Source of the DNA: Saprospiraceae bacterium
GTDB lineage: Bacteria; Bacteroidota; Bacteroidia; Chitinophagales; Saprospiraceae
Length of the DNA: 64,000 nucleotides
Direction of reading: 5' to 3'
Assembly: GCA_030729925.1 (NCBI GenBank)
Contig: JANQWK010000044.1
Coordinates: 1 to 64,000, forward strand
How positions within the stretch are numbered: the first letter of the stretch is position 1; each line of letters begins with the position of its first letter. Positions 45,132 to 53,881 of the stretch are shown here, one piece after another. The notes beneath the pieces were generated by a model. It saw nothing but the letters and a program-made list of their open reading frames with translations. It searched no databases and had not been told where the DNA came from. The position numbers and the translations under genes are program-made.

Positions 45132-48100
45132 ATGAAACTTAGACCAAAAATGCTGATGGTCGGTTTATTGGCGTTAATGTTCAATTTACCGATCCTGATG
45201 ATGGCACAAGGAACAATCAAGGGAGTCGTTATCGATGCCGATACCGATGAGCCGCTGATTGGAGCCACTGTGCTAATTGAATCTTTGACAAAGGGGTCAG
45301 TTACGGATCTCGATGGTAGCTATACCATAGAGGACGTTCCTGCCGGAGAGTACAAGCTGATTTGTACCTATACAGGTTATTCTCAGCAAACGATCACCGT
45401 TACTGTGGGTAGCGGTGAGGTGACTGCTGACTTTAGCATGGGTACCAGTGCTACCCAGCTGGATGAGGTAGTTGTAACGGGTACGGGTGGACCTATTGAG
45501 AAAAAGAAAATCGGTAACACGATTGGTACCATCTCAACCAAAAGCCTGGTTGATGCACCCATCAACTCCGTTTCGGATGTGTTGGGAGGTCGTACTCCGG
45601 GTGTGGTTGCCTTGCCTGGTAGCGGTTTGGCTGGTGAAGGTGCTCAAATCCGTATCCGTGGTAATGCTTCGCTTTCTCAGTTGAACGAGCCTATCGTGAT
45701 TGTGGATGGTATTCGTATTGACAGAGGGGGCGGGTTTTCCGGTTTTGTTGGTGCAGGTGGAGGGGGTACTGCTTCTCGACTCGATGACATCAACCCGGAG
45801 TCTATTGAGCGCATTGAGATCCTGAAAGGTGCTTCTGCTGCTACCCTTTTCGGTACAGAGGCAAGTAACGGGGTAATCCAGATCTTTACCAAGAAAGGTC
45901 AGTCTGGTAAGCCACGTTTCAACGTAAAGATGGCTCAGGGTATCATCAACTTCCCTAAAGGTAAAGTAGTGGATAACACCGGTTTTGCACGTACAACGGC
46001 TCAGGCTTCTACGTTGAGCTCCTTGTATGGCTATACCATACGCCCATGGGAGCTGATCTATACCAATGCTTTGGAAGATTTGTATGAAACAGGTACAACT
46101 ACCCAGCTTTCAGCAGATATTTCAGGCGGTACTGCTGCCTTCAACTACTACGTATCTGCTCGCCATTCCAGCACAGACGGTTCTTTCGGCGGACAGGAAA
46201 ACCGCGGTTACCTTCCTGGGCAGAGCACATTGGCCACAGATACAGACAAATTGTCACAGTTGAACGTAAACTTGAACATCTTCCCAACGGATAAATTCAG
46301 CATCCGAGTGACTTCAGGTTTTACCGATCGTGCTTCTACGACATTGTCCAATAACAACAACATCTACGCGGTAGGTTCTTTGGCACAGTTTTCCAAGCCT
46401 GAGCGCAGAACAGCTAACAACCTTACCGGTACTTCTGCATTCATGACGGTTAATGAAGCGATGCAGACTACCTTCGGTCAGCAGACCAAAAACTTCAATG
46501 GTAGCGTAGGGATGAACTACTATCCTATCAAATGGTTGAAATTGGATGCTACTTACGGGGTGAACTACTCCAATGCAAATGATGCGGAGTTGTGGCCTTT
46601 CCGTTACAACATTGACAACTTCTCTGGTGCTAACCCACTGGGTTATGCAGCTTACTCTAACAGAAACTTCCTTGCAACAACCTTGGAAGTGAAGGCTTCT
46701 TTGAACAACAAAATTACTTCTACGATCGTGTCTGACCTCATCATTGGTGGTCAGTTGATCCAGGAGCAAACCAAAATAGGTTCTGGTGAAGGCCAGGATT
46801 TCCCTGGTCCTGGTTTGACCGTAACTGGTGCGGGTGCAACGCGTAACACGTATGAGTTCTTCCAGGAGAGCATCAACGCGGGTTTGTTTGCACAGGAGCA
46901 GTTGGCTTTCAACGATCAGTTCTTCCTTACATTGGGTGGTCGTCTGGATGCACACTCTGCTTTTGGTGCCAACTTCCAGGCGCAGTTCTATCCTAAAGTA
47001 TCTTTCTCATGGATCCCATCTGATGCAGGTTGGTGGAGCCCGGTAGGCCCTATCTCTTCTTTGCAGTTCAGAGGTTCATGGGGTTGGGCTGGTCTTCAGC
47101 CGGGTGCATTCGACGCTTTGACGACGTATGCTCCAGCTGCTTCAGCTTCCGGTTCAGCTATCGTTCCTCAAAACTTGGGTAATGCGGATCTTGCTCCTGA
47201 GGTTTCAAAAGAGTGGGAGGTTGGTTTTACCAGCGGTTTGTTCGACAACAAAGTAAACTTTGAGTTCACCTACTGGGATCGCGTAACCGAAGATGCGCTT
47301 TTTGCACGCCAGTTCGCGCCATCCGGCGGTTTCCGCTCTACACAGTTGGTTAACTTGGGAACTTTGGAAGCACACGGTATTGAGGTGAATATCAACGCTA
47401 CTGTGATCCGCAAAAAAGACCTTAACGTAGAGGTTTTTGCAAACGGTGCTTACCTGCGCGAAAATGTAGCTTCTTTGGGTGGCGCTCCTCCATTGAAAGT
47501 GGGTGGTTCTTATCCTCGTTACCGTAACTTCCTAATCGAAGGGTATGCTCCCGGCGCTAACTTCGGTGCAATGTTGGCTGATGTTCCTGCAGGGTCATTG
47601 CCAACAGACCTGAACCGTGACGGTCAGGCAGATACGCGCCAACAGGCGATTGATTTCTTGAGCGAATTGACTACCGCAAATGCTGCACTTCCAACAGTTG
47701 TGGGAAGAGGTGGTATCTTATTGAGAGATGATGATGGCGATGGAGACTTGCTGGATCACTACTTGGGTAAATCTACCCCGGACTGGACAGGTTCTTTCGG
47801 TACAAATATCACTTGGAAGCGCTTCTCACTTAAAACGATGTTCGAGTACAGAGCCGGCAATTACGTTGTAAACAACCTTACCGATGCTTTCCGTCAGGCC
47901 AACGCAGTGATTGGACGTAACATGCCAACTTCTGCACGCGTGGAAAGAGATTATGTGACAGGTGGTGTGGATGGTAACTTCAATCCACAAAACTCTGGCG
48001 AGGCGCGTTTGGCTGCTTTGGAAGAGTGGGTGTATGAGACCCTGGCGCTTGCACCATTCTCCGGTTTGAATACGTTTGAAAAAGCAGACTTCATCCGTTG

Positions 48101-48350
48101 GAGAGAGCTTAGCGTGACTTATACTTTCCCAAGATCTTTTGTGGATAAACTAGGATTCGAGACGATGTCTTTGACAGGTGCGGGTAGAAACATCGCTATC
48201 TTTACCGGCTACGAAGGGGTGGATCCAGAGCTTCAATATGTTGGTAGAGGTGGTGGATCTGCATTGGATCAGAACTTCGGCCAGGGTGTAGCTGCTTTCG
48301 GATGGCCAATCCCACGTCAAATCCTGTTTACGCTAAAAGTTGGATTCTAA
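45132..48350 (+). CDS. SusC/RagA-family TonB-dependent outer-membrane transporter
   Basis: 1072-residue outer-membrane receptor. The signal peptide (LMVGLLALMFNLPILMMAQ) is followed by a carboxypeptidase-D-like beta-sandwich at about 28-105 (GTIKGVVIDADTDEPLIGATV), the TonB-box region LDEVVVTGTG, a plug domain at about 118-235 (VLGGRTPGVVALPGSG, IRIRGNASLS, IVIVDGIRIDR, ERIEILKGASAATLFG, ASNGVIQIFTKKG), and a 22-strand type barrel ending IPRQILFTLKVGF with a terminal Phe. It pairs with the lipoprotein encoded next to import glycans or peptides. Its codon use (mostly GGT, GCT, CGT, AAC) differs from neighbours and suggests very high expression. No hydrolase or regulator is adjacent, so the substrate cannot be inferred. 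Confidence 0.96.
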   Translation: MKLRPKMLMVGLLALMFNLPILMMAQGTIKGVVIDADTDEPLIGATVLIESLTKGSVTDLDGSYTIEDVPAGEYKLICTYTGYSQQTITVTVGSGEVTADFSMGTSATQLDEVVVTGTGGPIEKKKIGNTIGTISTKSLVDAPINSVSDVLGGRTPGVVALPGSGLAGEGAQIRIRGNASLSQLNEPIVIVDGIRIDRGGGFSGFVGAGGGGTASRLDDINPESIERIEILKGASAATLFGTEASNGVIQIFTKKGQSGKPRFNVKMAQGIINFPKGKVVDNTGFARTTAQASTLSSLYGYTIRPWELIYTNALEDLYETGTTTQLSADISGGTAAFNYYVSARHSSTDGSFGGQENRGYLPGQSTLATDTDKLSQLNVNLNIFPTDKFSIRVTSGFTDRASTTLSNNNNIYAVGSLAQFSKPERRTANNLTGTSAFMTVNEAMQTTFGQQTKNFNGSVGMNYYPIKWLKLDATYGVNYSNANDAELWPFRYNIDNFSGANPLGYAAYSNRNFLATTLEVKASLNNKITSTIVSDLIIGGQLIQEQTKIGSGEGQDFPGPGLTVTGAGATRNTYEFFQESINAGLFAQEQLAFNDQFFLTLGGRLDAHSAFGANFQAQFYPKVSFSWIPSDAGWWSPVGPISSLQFRGSWGWAGLQPGAFDALTTYAPAASASGSAIVPQNLGNADLAPEVSKEWEVGFTSGLFDNKVNFEFTYWDRVTEDALFARQFAPSGGFRSTQLVNLGTLEAHGIEVNINATVIRKKDLNVEVFANGAYLRENVASLGGAPPLKVGGSYPRYRNFLIEGYAPGANFGAMLADVPAGSLPTDLNRDGQADTRQQAIDFLSELTTANAALPTVVGRGGILLRDDDGDGDLLDHYLGKSTPDWTGSFGTNITWKRFSLKTMFEYRAGNYVVNNLTDAFRQANAVIGRNMPTSARVERDYVTGGVDGNFNPQNSGEARLAALEEWVYETLALAPFSGLNTFEKADFIRWRELSVTYTFPRSFVDKLGFETMSLTGAGRNIAIFTGYEGVDPELQYVGRGGGSALDQNFGQGVAAFGWPIPRQILFTLKVGF

Positions 48351-48386
48351 TTGTTGCCAACAACAAACAAAAAAATTTAAGTGAAT

Positions 48387-49697
48387 ATGAAATCATTACT
48401 CAATAAAATCTATCCATACGTCTTCTTGTTGGGTATGGTAGGGGCGTTTTCAGCTTGTGAAAGCTTGCTGGATGCAGAAAACCCCAACCAGTTGACAGAG
48501 GACTCTCTTTCTGATCCCCGTGCCTTCAATGCGATGGTAAACGGGGCGGAACGTACCGTGATGCAAGCTTATGCTAATATCGGTCTTCCCTACTCTGTGG
48601 TTACCGATGAGGTAGTCTGGATTGGTTCCAGGGACGCATGGGCACAGTTGGACTTCGGTTCTGTAGAGGATATCAACAACGAGTTTACCGATGCAGCATG
48701 GTTCTTTGTTACCGAGGCGCGCTATTGGTGCGATGAGGTGATCAAAAGAGGGGAAGCTTTCGAACAGGTTACGATCAATCAGAACGATCTTGCCAGAGCT
48801 TACCTTTCCGGAGCTACCATCTATGTGATGATCGCCGATATGTACGACGATTTCGTAGTGGCTTCTGACAAATTGGAAGCAGGTGCTCCCGTGGGTCCCG
48901 GCAATATGTCTTCTTTGTACGACAAAGCTATCGGATACCTGGAGAAAGCAAACGCCATCAAATCAGGCGATTTCGCAATCCTGAGTATGATGGCTCGTGC
49001 ACACCAGGCAAAAGGAATCTGGGGTAAGGTAAACCCGGTGAATACAAGCAGCCCATTGGTGGCCAGCTCAGCTGCGGTAAGCTTTGCTAACCAAGCGCTT
49101 GCAGCTGCAGGCGGCGAGGATGCATACTACAAGTTGACGGTTGAGCCAACTGCCCGCCCCGGCGGTCTGGCTTTTGCTTCAGAGATCAATTCTCGTTTGG
49201 AGCAAAGGTTGTCCAACGTGTATATCATCAATGATGGTCCACGGGTAGCTTCCCCGGGCGATGGTGATCCATACAATACTATTGCCTTGTATGATCCAAT
49301 TGACAACATCCCGGATCCTGCTTTGAATAAGATTGTAGTGGATTTTGCGACTTCTTTCCTGGATTACGACTTCATCATGAGTTCCACTCGTGAGATGTAC
49401 CTGATCCTGGCAGAGGATGCTCTAGCCAACAACAAAACAGATGAGTTTACCAATGCCATCAACAAGTTGCGTGCACTGGACGGATTGACGCCTTATAGCG
49501 GACAGATCCCGGCAATTGATTTGTTGAAGCATTCCAGAAGAGTGAACCTCTACCTGCAAGGAAGAAGATTGTCTGACCACTACCGGTTCAACGATCCTTC
49601 TGTTTATTGGTTGCCAGGTCGTGCAACTGTTACTAACCCTGGTACTTTCTTTGCGATCACGATCTCAGAGATTCAGGCCAATCCAAATATTAACTAA
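48387..49697 (+). CDS. SusD/RagB-family nutrient-binding lipoprotein
   Basis: 436 residues from the ATG at 48387; a GTG at 48381 would add two residues only. The signal sequence ends AFSAC with C24 the lipidated cysteine. The N-terminal SLLDAENPNQLTEDSLSDP and the C-terminal LKHSRRVNLYLQGRRLSDHYRF are typical of the SusD/RagB helical fold with TPR-like repeats; many small-hydrophobic helical segments lie between. It caps the SusC barrel and binds the substrate outside. It starts 36 bp after susC, shares its strongly biased codon use, and is followed by a strong terminator, so susC-susD is a two-gene transcription unit. Confidence 0.94.
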   Translation: MKSLLNKIYPYVFLLGMVGAFSACESLLDAENPNQLTEDSLSDPRAFNAMVNGAERTVMQAYANIGLPYSVVTDEVVWIGSRDAWAQLDFGSVEDINNEFTDAAWFFVTEARYWCDEVIKRGEAFEQVTINQNDLARAYLSGATIYVMIADMYDDFVVASDKLEAGAPVGPGNMSSLYDKAIGYLEKANAIKSGDFAILSMMARAHQAKGIWGKVNPVNTSSPLVASSAAVSFANQALAAAGGEDAYYKLTVEPTARPGGLAFASEINSRLEQRLSNVYIINDGPRVASPGDGDPYNTIALYDPIDNIPDPALNKIVVDFATSFLDYDFIMSSTREMYLILAEDALANNKTDEFTNAINKLRALDGLTPYSGQIPAIDLLKHSRRVNLYLQGRRLSDHYRFNDPSVYWLPGRATVTNPGTFFAITISEIQANPNIN

Positions 49698-49720
49698 GGT
49701 AGCTCTTTGAGTTACTTGTA

Positions 49721-49758
49721 GCGGGAGCTTTCTGTAAGGGAAGCTCCCGCTTTTTTTT
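49721..49758 (+). terminator. Rho-independent terminator after susCD
   Basis: GCGGGAGCTT (49721-49730) pairs perfectly with AAGCTCCCGC (49741-49750) with a 10-base loop, followed by eight T. It lies 23 bp after the SusD stop. Confidence 0.92.
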
Positions 49759-49806
49759 ACCCATTCTGAAAAAGATCCTGTACATTTATTATTTTACCTT
49801 GGTACT

Positions 49807-52800
49807 ATGGATCTGGCTCAACTGTTTTATAAAGAACTCCAAAAAATCATTGTCCGCTTCGAGGACGACCCGGATAAGGCGCTCAAATCGCTCTACCAGC
49901 TTTTCCTGGCTTACCTGCACGAAATTACGGGACAGGAGAAAATCGCTTTTACAACCATTTTCGCCCGCATCCGCTACGCTGCTGAAAAATACCTGTTGCC
50001 CTATTCCCTTTACCAGTCCTTCCAGTGGTACCGCAAGTCCGGCAACCCGGCTTATCCGTTGCCCGATCGCGATCCGAATGCCCTCCTGGTTTTGGGTACT
50101 TATCTTATATACGCAAGTGCCCAACGGGTATATTCTTCCGGGTCGGATGCTTTTCTGGAGGATTTTTTTGCCCATCATCCGCCCCAACAACCTGTATCGG
50201 AGTATCCGGAAGAAGGCGATCAGACCCGCCGGGTACTGCTTACCCGCATAGATGAGGCCAATACCCGCATACAGGGTTTTTTGGATAATCATACAGGCCA
50301 AGCGGTGTTCGTGCGGTATAATGTGCCCGGCAAAAACGACTGGTTCAATCCAACTATTCAACTCCTGGGCAAACAGTTGGCCTTCCCCGTACAGGTGGTG
50401 TTGCATGGAGTGTCCTGGGAAGATGAGGAAACCCTCGTACCCGAGGCGATGGTACTGGAACCCGATTTCCTGGTGGACGCGACCGCTATTGCAGGCTGTT
50501 TTCGCTCCAATGGGGTCGCCCTTCAGGGCTACCTGCTGAAAAAATACCTTCCCTACGAGCTTACCCAGCCCATCATGCTTGGGAATATTGCCAATTATTT
50601 CCTGGATGAGTTGATCCGGTCCCCGGAAAAAAGCTTTGCTGCGCTACTTCCCGGTATTTTTCGGCTGTTTCCGCTGGAACTTGCGCTACTGTCGGATAAG
50701 GAGGTAAAGGAGCTGCTTTCCCGCAGCGAAGTGCATTATCAGCACCTGCGCAAGGTGATTCAGGTGGATTTTCCGCAAATGCAGGTGCAGCCCGAAGCTT
50801 GTATCATTGAACCGAGTTTTTTTTCTTCCAATCACGGTATCCAGGGGCGTTTGGATATCCTGTACCTCGATCCGCTGGATCCCGCCAGAAGGGTGATCCT
50901 CGAGTTGAAGAGCGGCAAGCCTTATCAGGCTACTGTGTGGGGGATTAATCAGGATCATTTGATCCAGACCCTCTTGTACGACCTGCTGATCCAGGCTGCT
51001 TTTGGCAAGGACCAGCAGGCCGAAAATTATATCCTGTATTCGGGACAGACGACTCAACAGTTGTTCCGGGCACCTCGTATTACTGCCCAACAATACGATG
51101 CGCTTCAGGTGCGGAACCAGATGATCGCGCTGGATTTTTCCCTGGCTCGCCTGGGCACCGATCCCACCACGGATCTGCTGGATGCAGGAGATCAGTTTTT
51201 TGGCCGCTGGCAACTCGCCAATTTCCCTGAACTGAGTGGGTTCGAACGCAGAGATATCCAAAAATTTGAGCAGAAATACCAAGAGATGTCCCCCCTGGTG
51301 AAAAAGTATTTCATCGCTTTCGCAGGATTTATCGCAAGGGAGCAGATCTTGGCGAAAAAGGGGATAGAGGGCATAGATCAGGCCAGAGGACAGGCTGCTT
51401 TGTGGCTCAATTTTCCGGCTGATAAGGAAGCCGCTTTTATGATTTTTCAGGGTCTTCGATGGCGGGCAGACTTGGGCGACCCGGATCCGCAGGTAGCTTA
51501 TTTCGATCGCAGTGAATATACCGGCAAGTTGGCCAATTTCCGCACCGGGGATATTGCATTGTTGTATCCCTCGGGAGAACCGGATGCCCGCCTGGAGGCG
51601 TCCCAGGTGTTCAAATGTACGATCATTGCCGTCCAGCCGGATCAGGTGGTGGTAAGGCTGCGGTTTCCACAGGCAGATTTGAGCAAATATGCCTACTGGA
51701 ACCTGGAGCCGGATACGATTGATACGGGCTTCTTGTCGCTCAACAGAGGTTTGTTTGAGTTTGCCGGCGCACAGTCCGATTACCAGCAATTGATTCTGGG
51801 AACGCTTGCTCCCAGAACCGGGGCTCCTGTGCAGGCAGCCTGGATTTCTGAGCGGCTCCCCGCATTACAACGAAATGTCCTGGAAAAAGCCCTTGCTGCA
51901 CAGGATTATTTCCTGCTATGGGGCCCCCCAGGCACCGGAAAGACCAGCGTTTTTCTGCGGGAATTGACCGCAGTACTCATGCAGCATACCACCGAGAATG
52001 TACTGGTGATGGCCTATACCAATCGGGCAGTGGACGAAATTTGCGAGGCCATAGAAAGTGCCGGTATTACCGACTTCCTGCGCATCGGATCGGAGTATGC
52101 TTGCGATCCGAGGTTCAAGCGTCACTTGTTTTCCCGACAGTTGGAGGGGATATCCAACAGGAGTGCACTCTTGGAATTATTTCAGAGCAAACGATTGTTT
52201 GTGAGTACCTTAGCGGCTATTTCCAACAACGTGGATCTGTTTAAGATCAAAAAATTCGATACTGCAATTATTGACGAGGCTTCTCAGATCCTGGAGCCGA
52301 TGCTTGCCGGGGTATTGAGTCGGTTCAGGCGCTTTTTTCTGATCGGAGATCATCATCAATTGCCTTCGGTAGTGATGCAAAGCGAATCAGAGTCGGCCGT
52401 GGCGGATAGGGCCTTGCAGGAAATTGGTCTGACCAACCTGCGCAATTCTATGTTTGAGCGTTTGTACAGCCGGGCGCGTTCGGCCAATTGGACACATGCC
52501 TACGCCATGTTGCGACACCAGGGTAGAATGCACGCTGCGCTGATGGATTTTCCCGGTCGGGTTTTTTATGAAAACAACCTGGATGTGCTTCCTGCCGGAC
52601 AGGATCCCATGCTGCGGCAGCGAAGGGAATTGTGGATAGACCCCGACCTGCTTTTTGCCGATGGCCAAACCCCAATGCTTTTTTGCCGAAGGCGCTTGTT
52701 TGTGCCAACCCATGCCGAAAGCCAGGAGGGAGGACTGAAAGCCAACTTGTCCGAAGCGAAGGGGGTAGCCTTGCTGATCGCAGCTTATCTTGAGTTTCTT

Positions 52801-53163
52801 CCGGATAACAAGCTGCCTTCTATTGGGGTGATCACCCCTTACCGGGCTCAAATTGCGCTCATCAGACAGGTGCTGGCCGAACAGGACATAGATCCCGACC
52901 GGTTTACAATTGATACCGTGGAGCGCTACCAGGGCGGTGCCAGGGATGTGATTATCCTGTCGCTGTGTACCAATAATTTGTTTCAGTTTCGGCAGGTGGC
53001 CCAGGTGTCCTCGGATGGGGTGGATCGCAAGCTCAATGTAGCACTGACCCGAGCGCGAGAGCAACTTATAATGCTGGGCGATCCGGACATCCTCAGCCAG
53101 ATGCCTTTTTATGGCGACTGGGTGGCCAGTGCTGAAAGACTGGAACTGGCTCAGGGAATTTGA
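49807..53163 (+). CDS. Dna2-like nuclease-helicase (PD-(D/E)XK plus superfamily 1B helicase)
   Basis: 1118 residues. The N-terminal half contains a PD-(D/E)XK nuclease core: GRLDIL with D350 and ILELKSGK with E366 and K368, followed by a Gln/His-rich helix (QDHLIQTLLYDLL) as in RecB/Cas4/Dna2. The C-terminal half is a UPF1/Dna2-type helicase: Walker A GPPGTGKT (706-713), AYTNRAVDEI, IIDEAS (D823, E824), LIGDHHQLP, DTVERYQGGARDVIILS and NVALTRAREQLIMLGD. The family would be expected to cut and unwind branched or damaged DNA. Unlike Cas4 and eukaryotic Dna2, no group of three cysteines follows the nuclease lysine, so an iron-sulfur cluster is unlikely. It is flanked by unrelated genes; a defence role is possible but not shown. 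Overlaps queE tail to tail by 13 bp. Confidence 0.9.
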   Translation: MDLAQLFYKELQKIIVRFEDDPDKALKSLYQLFLAYLHEITGQEKIAFTTIFARIRYAAEKYLLPYSLYQSFQWYRKSGNPAYPLPDRDPNALLVLGTYLIYASAQRVYSSGSDAFLEDFFAHHPPQQPVSEYPEEGDQTRRVLLTRIDEANTRIQGFLDNHTGQAVFVRYNVPGKNDWFNPTIQLLGKQLAFPVQVVLHGVSWEDEETLVPEAMVLEPDFLVDATAIAGCFRSNGVALQGYLLKKYLPYELTQPIMLGNIANYFLDELIRSPEKSFAALLPGIFRLFPLELALLSDKEVKELLSRSEVHYQHLRKVIQVDFPQMQVQPEACIIEPSFFSSNHGIQGRLDILYLDPLDPARRVILELKSGKPYQATVWGINQDHLIQTLLYDLLIQAAFGKDQQAENYILYSGQTTQQLFRAPRITAQQYDALQVRNQMIALDFSLARLGTDPTTDLLDAGDQFFGRWQLANFPELSGFERRDIQKFEQKYQEMSPLVKKYFIAFAGFIAREQILAKKGIEGIDQARGQAALWLNFPADKEAAFMIFQGLRWRADLGDPDPQVAYFDRSEYTGKLANFRTGDIALLYPSGEPDARLEASQVFKCTIIAVQPDQVVVRLRFPQADLSKYAYWNLEPDTIDTGFLSLNRGLFEFAGAQSDYQQLILGTLAPRTGAPVQAAWISERLPALQRNVLEKALAAQDYFLLWGPPGTGKTSVFLRELTAVLMQHTTENVLVMAYTNRAVDEICEAIESAGITDFLRIGSEYACDPRFKRHLFSRQLEGISNRSALLELFQSKRLFVSTLAAISNNVDLFKIKKFDTAIIDEASQILEPMLAGVLSRFRRFFLIGDHHQLPSVVMQSESESAVADRALQEIGLTNLRNSMFERLYSRARSANWTHAYAMLRHQGRMHAALMDFPGRVFYENNLDVLPAGQDPMLRQRRELWIDPDLLFADGQTPMLFCRRRLFVPTHAESQEGGLKANLSEAKGVALLIAAYLEFLPDNKLPSIGVITPYRAQIALIRQVLAEQDIDPDRFTIDTVERYQGGARDVIILSLCTNNLFQFRQVAQVSSDGVDRKLNVALTRAREQLIMLGDPDILSQMPFYGDWVASAERLELAQGI

Positions 53164-53786
53164 AGCACTTTGTGGGTCTGTACACTCATTCGCCATTGGG
53201 GTTTTGCCAGACAATAAGCTATCGTTTTTTGGGTGTTTTCCCCGATCCGGGGCCCATCCATAGGCTGTAGGAAAAAATGTTGAAAATCCAACTCCTCGAA
53301 AAGATCCGGTTCTGCACCCCATTGCGGGAAGACCAGTTTGAGTTCATGGCCGCGGGTCAGTACCAGTTCTGCACCGGCCTTGGGACTCACGCAGATCCAG
53401 TCCAATCCTTCGGGGGGCAGCACCGTTCCATTGGTTTCCACGGCTACCAGGCAGCCATGGGCGTGAAAAGTGTCCAACAAATCCTGATCCAACTGCAACA
53501 AGGGTTCCCCGCCGGTACAAACCACATAGGGTGGCACCCCGCTATGTTCGGGCCAGCAGGAAAGAACAGTCGCTGTCAATTCCGCTGCGCTGTATTTTCC
53601 GCCCAGCGGCCCATCGGTGCCCCGGAAATCGGTATCGCAAAACTGGCAGATCGCGGACGAACGGTCTTCCTCGCGGCCGCTCCACAGATTGCAGCCGCTG
53701 AAACGGCAAAACACAGCCGGTCGGCCAGCCTGGGCACCCTCGCCTTGCAAGGTATAGTAGATTTCTTTAACACTGTAGGTCTTCAC
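53151..53786 (-). CDS. queE: 7-carboxy-7-deazaguanine synthase
   Basis: 211-residue radical SAM enzyme that rearranges carboxytetrahydropterin to 7-carboxy-7-deazaguanine in preQ0/queuosine synthesis. The cluster motif is the QueE-specific C32-x14-C47-x2-C50 rather than CX3CX2C, within RFSGCNLWSGREEDR and CQFCDTDF. YYTLQGEGAQAGRP and VVCTGGEPLLQLD are also present; the length suits the family. No other queuosine gene (queC, queD, queF, tgt) is nearby. No preQ1 riboswitch was recognised in the 95-bp upstream gap. The 3' end overlaps the helicase gene by 13 bp in convergent orientation. Confidence 0.95.
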   Translation of the reverse strand: MKTYSVKEIYYTLQGEGAQAGRPAVFCRFSGCNLWSGREEDRSSAICQFCDTDFRGTDGPLGGKYSAAELTATVLSCWPEHSGVPPYVVCTGGEPLLQLDQDLLDTFHAHGCLVAVETNGTVLPPEGLDWICVSPKAGAELVLTRGHELKLVFPQWGAEPDLFEELDFQHFFLQPMDGPRIGENTQKTIAYCLAKPQWRMSVQTHKVLQIP

Positions 53787-53881
53787 AATCGGGTTTTATT
53801 GATCAAAAGTAGTACAGTTTTTGTTAAAGGAAAGTTTCCTGCCAATTTTCTATATTTACGTTTTACAACTAAACCCCGTCC

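Noticed and set aside
53787-53881. PreQ1 riboswitch before queE
   Set aside because: The 95-bp gap has no recognisable preQ1 aptamer pattern and is shared with the promoter of the BatA-like gene.
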